Assembly (NCBI RefSeq): GCF_000812185.1
Contig: NZ_CP007026.1
Coordinates: 997,107-1,061,106 of the forward strand
Reading direction: 5' to 3'
Length of the DNA: 64,000 nt
From: Candidatus Nitrosopelagicus brevis
GTDB taxonomy: Archaea > Thermoproteota > Nitrososphaeria > Nitrososphaerales > Nitrosopumilaceae
Shown: positions 17,995 through 26,604 of the stretch, one piece after another
Numbering within the stretch: position 1 is the first letter of the stretch
Layout of the letters: the number at the start of each line of letters is the position of its first letter
Notes under the pieces: model-generated
Seen by the model: the letters and a program-made list of their open reading frames with translations, nothing else
Told to the model about the DNA's origin: nothing
Databases searched by the model: none
Position numbers and translations under genes: made by a program

Positions 17995-19374
17995 TTTTCG
18001 TGGTACAAAATTTCCATAACCAGGCTTTCCAATCACTTCAAAATCTTCAGCAACAACTGTACCTCTAACAATTGTTTTTACAGGCCAACCTTTGAGATTC
18101 CATCCATCATAAACAAGATAATCCGAAAATCCACCAAAAAGTTCAGGAGATACTTTTTCCTCTTTCTTTAAATCAATCATCGTAATATCAGCGTCATATC
18201 CTTTTTCCAAACTTCCTTTACCAGATAAACCAAAAATTTTCGCTGAATTTGTACTTGTTAAATTAACTAATTGATTGAGATTAATTCTATTTTTGTTAAT
18301 ACCTTCGCTAAGTAATATTGGCAATGAGGTTCCAATTCCAGGAAATCCTGCCAAAGCCCCCCAAACATCATCGCCACCAAGTTTTAGTTTTAATTGATTG
18401 GCAACATGATCAGTTCCTATTGTATCAATTTCATTATTTTGTAAAGCATTCCATACAGATTGTACATCATTGTTTGTTCTGATTGGAGGCATGACTTTTG
18501 CAAGATAACCAGTTTGAGTTTCATGAGATAATGTTAGATAATGAGGACATGTTTCAACAAAAATTTTAGTTCCTTTTTTCTTCTCTTCTTTTATTTTATC
18601 TAATGCCAACTTTGAACCAATATGTACAAAATAGATTTGACAATCATATTTTCTTCCATATTCACAGATTATCTGAATTGATTTTGCTTCAAAATTTGGA
18701 GAACGACTTTCAGACCATGCGTTTAAGCCATCATGATTTTTTTCTTTTTCTGTTTTCATTCCACATGAACATTCTTGATAATCTTCAGCATGAACTAAAA
18801 CAGGGCACTTTAGAGATGCTGCATTTTTAACTATTTTTTCAACTAATTCATTTGTAACATTTACTTCAGCAGCAATTAATTTTTCTTCTCCAGGATTCAT
18901 TTCCATGTATACATGGCCAACATCACCGCCAAGATTCATGTATATTTTAAATGAAATAATTTTATTTTCTGCACAATACTGCATTTCAGCAATTTGAGAA
19001 TCATCAAAAATTGAGGCATGTAGAGTATAATCAATATAATGAGAATTTTGACTTGCGAGAAGATGTTTGTTAAGAGATTCTTTGTACGAGCCTTTTAATC
19101 TAAACATCCTAATCATTGTAGTGACACCACCTATTGCAGCTGCGTGTGATTCACTAATCGCAGCTTGATCAATTGGCGAATAAACACCATAGTGAACATG
19201 AGGATCAACTAATCCAGGAATACTCACTAAACCAGAACCATTAATTTTTTTATCACAATCAGGGGCATCGTTAGTGATTAACTCTATTTTTCCATTTTCA
19301 ACAACAATATTTTTTTCAATCATACCTTTTGGGGTTATAACATGTGAGTCAGTAATGAGTAAATCGTAAGTCAT
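17986..19374 (-). CDS. Cyclic amidohydrolase (dihydroorotase/hydantoinase group)
   Basis: The 462-residue metal-dependent TIM-barrel hydrolase has the metal motif VDPHVHYG near residue 57, a candidate carboxylated lysine in SFKIYMNLGG near residue 146, VHAEDYQ near residue 195, YFVHIGS near residue 246 and the late IGTDHVA near residue 319. It belongs to the group containing dihydroorotase, allantoinase and hydantoinase. Genuine dihydroorotases usually have Arg two residues after the HxH pair to bind the carboxylate; here the residues after the pair are YGVYSP. Pyrimidine synthesis is therefore plausible but not proved. It is convergent with rpiA. Confidence 0.85.
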   Translation of the reverse strand: MTYDLLITDSHVITPKGMIEKNIVVENGKIELITNDAPDCDKKINGSGLVSIPGLVDPHVHYGVYSPIDQAAISESHAAAIGGVTTMIRMFRLKGSYKESLNKHLLASQNSHYIDYTLHASIFDDSQIAEMQYCAENKIISFKIYMNLGGDVGHVYMEMNPGEEKLIAAEVNVTNELVEKIVKNAASLKCPVLVHAEDYQECSCGMKTEKEKNHDGLNAWSESRSPNFEAKSIQIICEYGRKYDCQIYFVHIGSKLALDKIKEEKKKGTKIFVETCPHYLTLSHETQTGYLAKVMPPIRTNNDVQSVWNALQNNEIDTIGTDHVANQLKLKLGGDDVWGALAGFPGIGTSLPILLSEGINKNRINLNQLVNLTSTNSAKIFGLSGKGSLEKGYDADITMIDLKKEEKVSPELFGGFSDYLVYDGWNLKGWPVKTIVRGTVVAEDFEVIGKPGYGNFVPRKLS

Positions 19375-19444
19375 TATTTTTCTAAATTTTCTAGACTGTA
19401 CTATAGTAAAAATGAATATACATTGTAGAAAAATGCAATTATTA

Positions 19445-19516
19445 GGGCCGATAGTTTAGGGGTAGAGCGCCACGTTCGCAACGTGGAAGTCGAGGGTTCG
19501 ATTCCCTCTCGGTCCA
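19445..19516 (+). tRNA. tRNA-Ala (anticodon CGC)
   Basis: A 72-base cloverleaf. The acceptor stem GGGCCGA pairs with TCGGTCC, including the G3-U70 wobble pair that is the alanine identity element. The anticodon stem CCACG/CGTGG holds loop TTCGCAA, giving CGC, which reads GCG. The T arm is GAGGGTTCGATTCCCTC. No intron and no encoded CCA. Confidence 0.96.
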
Positions 19517-19557
19517 TTTCACGAAAACATTATACAGAGAAAAGATATAATTTTGTT

Positions 19558-19920
19558 ATGAAAGTATTCAATGGAAAAAAGGCAGCAAATGATTACATGT
19601 CTGCACATACATTAGCATTTTCAACACCAGAGCTTACCTTAATGAGATATTCATTTTGGTTAGGAGACATGGTGAAAGACCCAGAAGGAAAAGAAGAGAG
19701 TATACCAAGACTTTACACATACGTAGATGAAGAAGATTATGCACCAGTTCAAATAATCGATGATGATAAATTTGAAGCAACAGGTGCGCTTTTTAAATCA
19801 AATTTGTATGGAAGTGCAAATGATGGTTCTTCTGAAGAAGAACAATTTTGTTCTGAATGTGGTTCAAAAAATTCACCTCAAGCAAAATTTTGTAGAGAAT
19901 GCGGAGCCAATCTTAGTTAA
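19558..19920 (+). CDS. Zinc-ribbon protein of unknown function
   Basis: The protein is about 120 residues from the ATG at 19558, which clears the tRNA-Ala gene; an in-frame upstream start would lie inside the tRNA and is rejected. Residues 1-95 form an unrecognised domain (KVFNGKKAANDYMSAHT at the start, with RLYTYVDEEDYAP in the middle). The tail is a zinc ribbon with CSECGSKN and CRECGANLS. The tail pattern recurs in the next two non-thioredoxin genes of this region. It converges on the neighbouring zinc-ribbon gene with a four-base gap. Confidence 0.8.
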   Translation: MKVFNGKKAANDYMSAHTLAFSTPELTLMRYSFWLGDMVKDPEGKEESIPRLYTYVDEEDYAPVQIIDDDKFEATGALFKSNLYGSANDGSSEEEQFCSECGSKNSPQAKFCRECGANLS

Positions 19921-19924
19921 AGAA

Positions 19925-20473
19925 TTATTGTTTTGAGCCACATTTCGTGCAAAATTTAGCACCCGGTCTTAATTCTGCACCGCATGATGTACAATTTCCA
20001 CCACTTTGTTTTGGTGGAAGTAATCTAGGATCTGGTGTAGGTAAAGTTCCTGGTTCATTAAATGAAGAAGCTGAAGGAGGTGCACCCATAACAGAAGGAG
20101 GACCGCCAACAGGGTTTTGTGCACTTCCACGAGGAGGAGCACTTGGCATCACTCCTGGTTGACCCATTCCTGGTTGACCCATTCCTGGCATTAATCCAGG
20201 AGAATGTGTTGCACCGGTACCACCGCCACCTCTTGAAACTTGATCTAATGCTTTTTTTAATTCCATTAATGAATTAACACCTAAAAATAATAAAGCAGAA
20301 TAAGAAGCGGTGTAATCACCTAATTTTTGAAAAAATTCTTTATCAGACATTTGTCCAGATTTATACAAATTGTTTGCATCTAGAAAAGATTCGTAATATC
20401 CTTGTGTATCAGTAAATAATGCTTGTAACTTATCAAAAGTAAGATTGTATGTATCAATTTCTCCTAGTGACAT
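19925..20473 (-). CDS. Protein with helical N-terminus, Pro/Gly-rich linker and C-terminal zinc ribbon
   Basis: The 182-residue protein has three parts. Residues 1-85 are helical (YNLTFDKLQALFTDTQGYYE). Residues 90-155 are a flexible linker rich in Gly, Pro, Met and Gln containing a duplicated five-residue unit MGQPG. The last 25 residues form a zinc ribbon with CTSCGAE and CTKCGSKQ. No named enzyme domain is seen, and there is no signal peptide or membrane segment. Such tails often bind nucleic acid or protein partners. Function unknown. Confidence 0.8.
   Translation of the reverse strand: MSLGEIDTYNLTFDKLQALFTDTQGYYESFLDANNLYKSGQMSDKEFFQKLGDYTASYSALLFLGVNSLMELKKALDQVSRGGGGTGATHSPGLMPGMGQPGMGQPGVMPSAPPRGSAQNPVGGPPSVMGAPPSASSFNEPGTLPTPDPRLLPPKQSGGNCTSCGAELRPGAKFCTKCGSKQ
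20161..20190. repeat. Tandem 15-base repeat within a coding region
   Basis: Two adjacent 15-base units begin gacccattcctgg and differ only in the last two bases. They encode the duplicated MGQPG unit in the linker of the minus-strand zinc-ribbon protein. Likely a slippage product in a low-complexity linker. Confidence 0.75.
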
Positions 20474-20534
20474 AATTGAATGAGGAGAATCTAATATTAA
20501 TAGTTTAGAATAAAAAGAGAAAAATTAGTAGAGC

Positions 20535-20868
20535 CTAAATTTTATCGAGTGCTCTATCTATCATGTTTTGGTATACTTCTTTAGAGCCTGCGCCTACTTG
20601 TTGAGCTATGATTTCACCTTTGTTCAAGAGTAACAATGTTGGAATACTAAACACATTGTATTTTTGTGCAATTTCTTGTGCATTATCAACATTAACTTTT
20701 ACAAAGTTGACTTTACCATCATAATCTCCAGCAAGTTCTTCTACAACAGGTCCAACCATTCTACATGGTCCACACCATTGTGCCCAAAAGTCCACAAATA
20801 CCGGTTTTTCAGAATTGAGGACATCAGTTTCCCATGATTTTGGATCAGCTATTTCTGTTATTGCCATG
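20535..20868 (-). CDS. trxA: Thioredoxin
   Basis: This is a compact thioredoxin of about 110 residues with active site WAQWCGPCRMVGP, preceded by VFVDFWA, and the cis-proline segment VFSIPTLLLL. The ATG at 20868 (MAITEI) is preferred over a TTG eight bases upstream. It is the shorter of two thioredoxins in the window, with no N-terminal extension. It should act as a general cytosolic disulfide reductant. It lies between two zinc-ribbon genes, which could be redox-sensitive partners, but this is only a contextual guess. Confidence 0.95.
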
Positions 20869-20965
20869 ATTAACAAATTTTATCAAAAGTTCACATCTAA
20901 AAATGTATTTGTGATTATAACACCGTGTTGCCAAATATTTTAAAGAATTTTCAAAATATACTTAA

Positions 20966-21757
20966 ATGACGTACTGGGTGTATGAGAACATGAGTGCAGA
21001 ACTTCGATTGAAAAAACTTAGAGGTTCAGGGGGATTTGTTATGGCAAGAGTAACTGATGAACAACAAAGTAAGGGAAATCTTGGAGGACCAGATCTATTT
21101 TTAGCTCCAATTGGAAGATTAGAATCAGAATTAATTTCTAAATATACATGTAATACATGTGAAAAAGAGTTTGAAGGTAGTCCAAAAATTGAATTTGAGA
21201 ATCCAAATGAGGAGGTTGCAGAGAATTTAGTTTTAGCCGAGAGAGGGAAATATCTATGCAATGGATGTGATGCAACAATTGCAGAATATAGGGAATTTAG
21301 AAAACCAGATGAGACAATGAATGTAGGATTAGCAAATCCAATAGACCAACAACAAGATACAGGTCTTTCAAGCTTTGATACACCAGTTCAAGAAGAAACT
21401 ATGTCATCTGAAATTGTACAAGAGCCTATTCCTACTGGAGGAGAATTTAGATCAATTTTTGGTATGGATGTTTTTGATGAAAGTGCAAAAAAAATTGGAA
21501 AGGCAAAACAAGTAGGTGTTGATGCAAATCAAGAATTGGTATTAGTTATTTCAGATGATGAAGGAAACGATATAACCATTAGTTGGAGTAGAATTGGAAC
21601 TGTAGGCGAGGTCATCTTTTTAGGAAAATCTGAAAAAGCAGATGTGAAAATAGAACAAACTGTCGAAGTAGGAAACGGTTTAAGATGTCCAAGTTGTAAT
21701 TTCGATAACAAACCAGACTCTAAATTTTGTGAGAGTTGTGGCGATAAGTTGGTATAG
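20966..21757 (+). CDS. Protein with PRC-barrel-like domain and two zinc-binding segments
   Basis: The 263-residue protein has an N-terminal part with a cysteine-pair zinc site (CNTCEKEF near residue 60 and CNGCDATI near residue 98). A Gln/Thr-rich linker follows, then a PRC-barrel-like domain about residues 155-230 (FGMDVFDESAKKIGKAKQV), and a C-terminal zinc ribbon with CPSCNFDN and CESCGDKLV. PRC barrels occur in ribosome maturation and archaeal division proteins (CdvA), but this is not CdvA as it lacks the long coiled coil. An inner ATG at residue 9 is a possible start. Function unknown. Confidence 0.78.
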   Translation: MTYWVYENMSAELRLKKLRGSGGFVMARVTDEQQSKGNLGGPDLFLAPIGRLESELISKYTCNTCEKEFEGSPKIEFENPNEEVAENLVLAERGKYLCNGCDATIAEYREFRKPDETMNVGLANPIDQQQDTGLSSFDTPVQEETMSSEIVQEPIPTGGEFRSIFGMDVFDESAKKIGKAKQVGVDANQELVLVISDDEGNDITISWSRIGTVGEVIFLGKSEKADVKIEQTVEVGNGLRCPSCNFDNKPDSKFCESCGDKLV

Positions 21758-21802
21758 ATAATCGATAAGATTTATCTTAGTAAATTTTCGAGCATACATG
21801 AT

Positions 21803-22516
21803 TTGGGAAGTTCAACAAAGAGTCTAATCAAAGATGTAGTGATTATTGTTGTAGCAATTGCTGTAATTTGGTTAGGATTACAAGCAGTTTTTGGAACTTC
21901 AAATCCATTTTACGTGGTTTCAAGTGGAAGTATGATTCCAGCGTTAGAGGTTTATGATGTTATAGTTGTTGAAGGAAACACACCGTTTGAAGATATCGAA
22001 AAAGGAGACATAATTGTATTTTATTCACCAAAATTATACGAGCAAGGAAAAGAGAGAGTGATTGTTCATAGAGTTAGTTTGGACATGTCAACAGATGCTC
22101 AAAAGATAGTAAGAACAAAGGGAGATGCTAATCCATCTTCAATTGCAGGTACAGATTATCCTATAACAGAAAAGGAATATCTAGGTCAAGTAGAGTATGT
22201 GGTACCACAAGTGGGTTACATAACACAAATTTTACAACCACCAATCAATTACATAATAATTGCAGTCATAATTGGGGTCATGGTTGTGAAACATTTTGCA
22301 GGAAAAGAAAAGAAAAAAATTGAATTTCAGTATACAAAAGATAGTTCAGAAGTTAATGAGCCAGATAACAATTCAGAGGAAAATAAAGATGAGTCAACTG
22401 ATAATACGCTTCACAAAGAAATAGCTGATGATTCAGACAAAAGTTTTGAAAATAATAGTGATTCAGAATATACTAAATCTTCAGAGTCAATAGATGACGA
22501 TAAAAAAGAAATTTAA
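21803..22516 (+). CDS. Signal peptidase I, archaeal/ER type, with acidic tail
   Basis: The 237-residue membrane protein has a TM segment at about residues 8-27, the catalytic serine in VVSSGSMIPALEVYDV near residue 40, the general-base region VIVHRVSL near residue 88, and a second TM at about residues 145-165. The last 65 residues are acidic and Ser/Asn-rich, which is unusual and probably disordered in the cytosol. It removes signal peptides from exported proteins such as the S-layer and surface proteins at 40-48 kb. The start is TTG; the nearby ATG is out of frame. Confidence 0.93.
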   Translation: MGSSTKSLIKDVVIIVVAIAVIWLGLQAVFGTSNPFYVVSSGSMIPALEVYDVIVVEGNTPFEDIEKGDIIVFYSPKLYEQGKERVIVHRVSLDMSTDAQKIVRTKGDANPSSIAGTDYPITEKEYLGQVEYVVPQVGYITQILQPPINYIIIAVIIGVMVVKHFAGKEKKKIEFQYTKDSSEVNEPDNNSEENKDESTDNTLHKEIADDSDKSFENNSDSEYTKSSESIDDDKKEI

Positions 22517-22521
22517 TAAAA

Positions 22522-24042
22522 TTACTTTTCAGGTATTTTGAATACACGTTTAAAGTATTCAGAATTTTCTTTCATTTCTTCAGGATCTTCTTTTACTTTA
22601 GCCAAATTTTTTGCAAGTTGTTTCTTGTAACCCAATTGCATTTGACGAGCAATTTGAATTCTTTGGGCCTGTGGTGATCCTGCACCATGCATTGATTCAG
22701 TAAGATAACCAACTGCATTTCGTCCCATTGTCATATTTTCAATTAATCTTAAGATTCTCATTCTATTTTCAACTTCAATTCCAGATTTACCTTTAAGATA
22801 TTTTTCCAAGAGTGGTCCAGTTTCTGCACTTCTAAATTCTGCTTCAGATGGCAATGTAACTAGTATTCCACCTGCAACATCTTGAGCAAGTCTTGCTAAT
22901 TCGTATGGCAATCTAGTAACATTGTGTTTACATACATTTGCAAGCATATCATCATTAAGAAATACACCAGATTTCATCTTGTGACCTTGATATGATGCAG
23001 CAATTCCTGCAGCATAGATTGATTCGTTAAGATGTGTCATTTCAATTATTTTATCCTTAATGTGTGAAACTTTTGGAACTCCATTATATTCAGCAATTGC
23101 TGCGGCTGCACCAATTAGAACATCACCTAAACCAGTTTTACAAACATAACTTCGTCTATGATAACAAGTGAATCGCTCAACTAGCATAGATGCAAATTCG
23201 TATTCACCATCCATAAAGATCATTTCGTTTGGTATGAAAACGCGGTCAAAGATTACCATAGTTTCTTGCCCACCAAATTCAGAGTTTCCAACATCAATGT
23301 CACCTGGCTCCATACTACGAGTATCACAAGATTGTCTTCCATAGATGTAAGTAATTCCAGGTGCATCTACGGGAAGTGCACCAACAATTGCATAATCTTT
23401 GTCATTTTCTAATAATCTCATAGTAGGCATTACAATCATCCAATGTGAGTTAATTGTACCAGTTTGATGTGCTTTAGCGCCTGTAACGTAAACACCTTTG
23501 TCATCTCTATCAACAATATGTAAAAATAAATCAGGATCTTCTTGCTCACTAGGTGCAAGACTTCTGTCACCTTTAACATCAGTCATAGCTCCACCAATTA
23601 CCAAGTTTTCATGTTGAACCATTTTAATAAATTCTAATAGTCTCTGATGATATTTTGTACCATGTTTTTCATCAATTTCAAATGTTGTGGAATGAAGTGA
23701 GTTCATTGCGTCCATACCGACACATCTTTGGAAACATGTACCAGTAAGTTGTCCTAATTTTCTTTGCATTTTATTTTGTAAAACTAAATCTTCTGCACTT
23801 TCGGCAATATGCAGAAAACGGTTTACTCTTTCGCCAGAAATTGAAGATTTAGGAAATGCTAGTTCTTCTTCTTCAACTGCAAGATCGTATGTTTTTGCTA
23901 CTGCATTAATTGAAGGTCTGATCATAGGGTGACTAACTGGTTCTTTTACTAGTTCACCAAACAGGTAAACTTTTAGATCTCTACCTTTGAGACTCTCAAT
24001 ATACTCTTCTCCAGTTCTGATTGGTTTGACTGTTTTTTGCAT
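22522..24042 (-). CDS. abfD: 4-hydroxybutyryl-CoA dehydratase
   Basis: The 506-residue enzyme belongs to the FAD and 4Fe-4S 4-hydroxybutyryl-CoA dehydratases, which turn 4-hydroxybutyryl-CoA into crotonyl-CoA by a radical mechanism. Cluster ligand segments are visible: CFQRCVGMDAM near residue 103 and HRRSYVCKTG near residue 295. It starts with the family segment RTGEEYIESLKGRDL. In thaumarchaea it is the key enzyme of the 3-hydroxypropionate/4-hydroxybutyrate carbon fixation cycle. The upstream gene on the same strand is an ADP-forming acyl-CoA synthetase, likely making its substrate. A TATA-like box in the 60-base gap suggests its own promoter. Confidence 0.97.
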   Translation of the reverse strand: MQKTVKPIRTGEEYIESLKGRDLKVYLFGELVKEPVSHPMIRPSINAVAKTYDLAVEEEELAFPKSSISGERVNRFLHIAESAEDLVLQNKMQRKLGQLTGTCFQRCVGMDAMNSLHSTTFEIDEKHGTKYHQRLLEFIKMVQHENLVIGGAMTDVKGDRSLAPSEQEDPDLFLHIVDRDDKGVYVTGAKAHQTGTINSHWMIVMPTMRLLENDKDYAIVGALPVDAPGITYIYGRQSCDTRSMEPGDIDVGNSEFGGQETMVIFDRVFIPNEMIFMDGEYEFASMLVERFTCYHRRSYVCKTGLGDVLIGAAAAIAEYNGVPKVSHIKDKIIEMTHLNESIYAAGIAASYQGHKMKSGVFLNDDMLANVCKHNVTRLPYELARLAQDVAGGILVTLPSEAEFRSAETGPLLEKYLKGKSGIEVENRMRILRLIENMTMGRNAVGYLTESMHGAGSPQAQRIQIARQMQLGYKKQLAKNLAKVKEDPEEMKENSEYFKRVFKIPEK

Positions 24043-24064
24043 GTCGACACTACACTTAGTGATT

Positions 24065-24079
24065 CAAATAATTAAAAAG
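24065..24079 (-). promoter_or_regulatory. TATA-like box of the 4-hydroxybutyryl-CoA dehydratase gene
   Basis: The minus strand reads TTTTTAATTATTTG, centred about 28-30 bases before the ATG at 24042. This suggests the dehydratase can be transcribed separately from the acyl-CoA synthetase gene upstream. Confidence 0.4.
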
Positions 24080-24102
24080 TTTCCAATTAAAGCTGTGCCT
24101 AA

Positions 24103-26199
24103 CTATAAACCAATACGCACATCTAGAACTTTACAACCCTTATTTTTTTCCATAACCAGAACAGGATTCATATCTAATTCTTTAATTTCATTGAAATCAG
24201 ATACTAGCTGAGATAGTCTCTGAATGCATTCAGAGAGTTTTTTGATATCAGATGGTTTTTCACCTCTAACACCTTCTAGAATTTTTTTAGTTTTAATTGA
24301 TGAAATCATATCATCTGCTTCAATGTTTGTCATCGGTGCAAGTCTGAAAGTAACATCTTTTAAGACTTCAACATAGATTCCTCCCATTCCGAGCATTACA
24401 ACAGGTCCAAACCCTGGCTCTAATTTTGAACCAATAATCATTTCTTTTCCACCTTTTACCATCTCAACAACCAAAACACCTTTGATATCGGCTTTCTTGT
24501 TGTATTTTTTTGCATTTTTTATTATAGTATCAAATGCATTTTCAACATCTTTTGCATTTTGCAAATTAACTTTCACTCCACCAGCATCAGATTTATGGAT
24601 GATTTGAGGTGATGCAATTTTTAATACAACTGGATAACCGATTTTTTTAGAAGCAGCGACTGCTTCTTTTTTTGATTTTGCTAATTTACTTGCAGGTAAT
24701 GGAAAACCATACGCTCTGAGAATTTCTTGGCCTTCTTCTTCTAAAAGAGCACTTCGTTTTTGTTTTTTTGCATTATCTAAAATCTTTTTTACGGTATTTT
24801 TTTTCACATTAAATTTCGTAATTTTTCCAGGAGAATTTTTTACCCAGTCTGTGAATGTAAGCATGGCTTTTAGTGCACGAATTGAACCTTCTGCATAAGT
24901 GTAGTATGGAACATCACCTTTTGCCAAAATTTCACGATTAGTTATTCCTTCATCTAGTCCCATCAAACTGGCTAACATTGTTTTCTTATATTTTTTTGAC
25001 ATAGAAACTATGACTTCTGCAAGCTTATCGTAATTCAAAGTAGCAGATGGTGTACACATAGAAATTACAGATCCAACATTTTTGTGTTTTAACACTTCAT
25101 TCAAAACATTTTCAAATCTTTTGAAATCTGCATCTCCTACAATGTCTACTGGATTACGTGAACTTCCCCATGGAGGAATTACAGCATCAATTTTTTTTCT
25201 AATTTCTTCAATTTTTGCCATTTTAATTCCAAGTTTTGAACATGCATCAGTTGAAATTATAGCAGGACCACCGGCGTTTGAAACGATTACTAAATCGCCG
25301 TTCATTGGAAGTGGTTGTTTTGAAAATGCAGTTGCATAATCAAATAATTCTTCCATTGTATCAACACGTATTGCACCTGATTGTTTTAGTAATGCATCGT
25401 AAATTTCATCAGAACCCATTAAAGCTCCGGTATGTGACATTGCAGCTTTTGCTCCTTCTGGACTTCGTCCTGATTTCAATACCAAAACAGGTTTTTTCTT
25501 TTTTCTTGTAATGTCTTTACACACTTTAAGAAATTCTTGACCGTTGCCCATATCTTCAAGATAGATAACAATAACCTTGGTTTGTTTATGTTCAGCAAGC
25601 ATCTTTAAAATATCAATTTCACTCATGTCGGCTTTATTTCCCATACTAATTACTGCGGAAAATCCAATTCCTTGTGCACTTGCATCTTCAACTAATGCAG
25701 CGCATATTGCACCACTTTGTGAAACAAGAGCAATTTCTCCAGATTTGGGAGTAATTTTGAGAAATGTAGAATTCATCATGGTTTGTGGTTCAAGATTCAT
25801 CACACCAAGACAGTTTGGACCAATAATTTGTAATTTGTATTTTTTTGCAATATCTTTTAATTTTTGTTCTAATTTTGCACCTTCTTCATCTACTTCTTTG
25901 AATCCTGCAGTAATTACAATTGCACCTCTTAGTTTCTTTTTTCCACATTCTTCTAACACTGCTGGAACAATAGTATTTTTTGTGACAACAACTGCCAAGT
26001 CAACTTTTCCGGGAACATCTAAAACTGATTTGTATGCTTTTTTGTCGAAAACAGTTTCACGTGTTGGGCTAATTGGATAAATTGTTCCTTTGTAACCTTT
26101 CATAATGTTATTAGTAATTGCACGACCTACACTACCTTCTTTATCAGAAGCACCAATAATTGCAATAGATTTCGGAGAAAGGAAAACAGAATTTGTCAT
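24103..26199 (-). CDS. ADP-forming acyl-CoA synthetase, probably 4-hydroxybutyrate-CoA ligase
   Basis: The 698-residue protein fuses the alpha and beta parts of NDP-forming acyl-CoA synthetases. A CoA-binding Rossmann domain begins SIAIIGASDKEGSVG, a succinyl-CoA-ligase-like domain contains ALVSQSGAICAALV near residue 157 and the phosphohistidine-type segment MSHTGALMGSDE near residue 254, and an ATP-grasp domain occupies the last 220 residues (GYPVVLKIASPQIIHKSDAGG). In ammonia-oxidising thaumarchaea enzymes of this type activate 4-hydroxybutyrate or 3-hydroxypropionate with ATP to ADP, an energy-saving variant of the cycle. The adjacent dehydratase favours 4-hydroxybutyrate. Sequence alone does not fix the substrate. 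Confidence 0.9.
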   Translation of the reverse strand: MTNSVFLSPKSIAIIGASDKEGSVGRAITNNIMKGYKGTIYPISPTRETVFDKKAYKSVLDVPGKVDLAVVVTKNTIVPAVLEECGKKKLRGAIVITAGFKEVDEEGAKLEQKLKDIAKKYKLQIIGPNCLGVMNLEPQTMMNSTFLKITPKSGEIALVSQSGAICAALVEDASAQGIGFSAVISMGNKADMSEIDILKMLAEHKQTKVIVIYLEDMGNGQEFLKVCKDITRKKKKPVLVLKSGRSPEGAKAAMSHTGALMGSDEIYDALLKQSGAIRVDTMEELFDYATAFSKQPLPMNGDLVIVSNAGGPAIISTDACSKLGIKMAKIEEIRKKIDAVIPPWGSSRNPVDIVGDADFKRFENVLNEVLKHKNVGSVISMCTPSATLNYDKLAEVIVSMSKKYKKTMLASLMGLDEGITNREILAKGDVPYYTYAEGSIRALKAMLTFTDWVKNSPGKITKFNVKKNTVKKILDNAKKQKRSALLEEEGQEILRAYGFPLPASKLAKSKKEAVAASKKIGYPVVLKIASPQIIHKSDAGGVKVNLQNAKDVENAFDTIIKNAKKYNKKADIKGVLVVEMVKGGKEMIIGSKLEPGFGPVVMLGMGGIYVEVLKDVTFRLAPMTNIEADDMISSIKTKKILEGVRGEKPSDIKKLSECIQRLSQLVSDFNEIKELDMNPVLVMEKNKGCKVLDVRIGL

Positions 26200-26247
26200 T
26201 GTATGTTTTTAGATAAAAAATTTTTGTATAATTAAAGCTATTCCAAA

Positions 26248-26604
26248 TTAACTTCCAAGCATCTTTCCTGCCAAATTTTCCTTTCTTGGAATCCAAAGTA
26301 TTTTCAATTCAGGGATTTTTGGTATTAACGACCAAGATTCTTGTGCTAAAATACGTAATTGTTCATTATTTATTGCAAATTCATGATTTAGTTGATTGAC
26401 AGTGTTTTTTGAATCACTAAAAATTGTAATTTTATCTAATGATCCTTGAAATTTTTTTAATACTGCAATTATGGCATGATATTCAGCTTGATTATTTGTC
26501 AGTCCTGATTTATTTTCATAGAAGGATTCACCTGTCTCTTTAACAAAAAATCCATATCCAGATTTTTCACCGCCTGCACCATCAACGTAAATACTAACTT
26601 CCAT
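26248..26604 (-). CDS. RNase HI-like protein lacking the last catalytic aspartate
   Basis: The 118-residue protein has the RNase H fold. The first acidic residue is in YVDGAGGEKSGYG (residue 8), the second in TNNQAEYHAI (Glu near 41) and the third in FSDSKNTV (near 63). The C-terminal segment WIPRKENLAGKMLGS has Gly where the family usually has the fourth metal-binding Asp (an AD pair), and the protein stops right after. RNase HI degrades RNA in RNA-DNA hybrids; activity here may be weak or altered. It overlaps the upstream membrane-protein gene by 11 bases. Confidence 0.85.
   Translation of the reverse strand: MEVSIYVDGAGGEKSGYGFFVKETGESFYENKSGLTNNQAEYHAIIAVLKKFQGSLDKITIFSDSKNTVNQLNHEFAINNEQLRILAQESWSLIPKIPELKILWIPRKENLAGKMLGS

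Noticed and set aside
19483-19557. Upstream extension of the first zinc-ribbon protein
   Set aside because: The extension would start inside the tRNA-Ala gene; the ATG at 19558 lies 41 bases after the tRNA and gives a sensible N-terminus.
20966-21757. CdvA cell-division protein because of the PRC barrel
   Set aside because: The PRC-like domain is near the C-terminus and the protein has zinc ribbons but no long coiled coil or ESCRT-binding tail.
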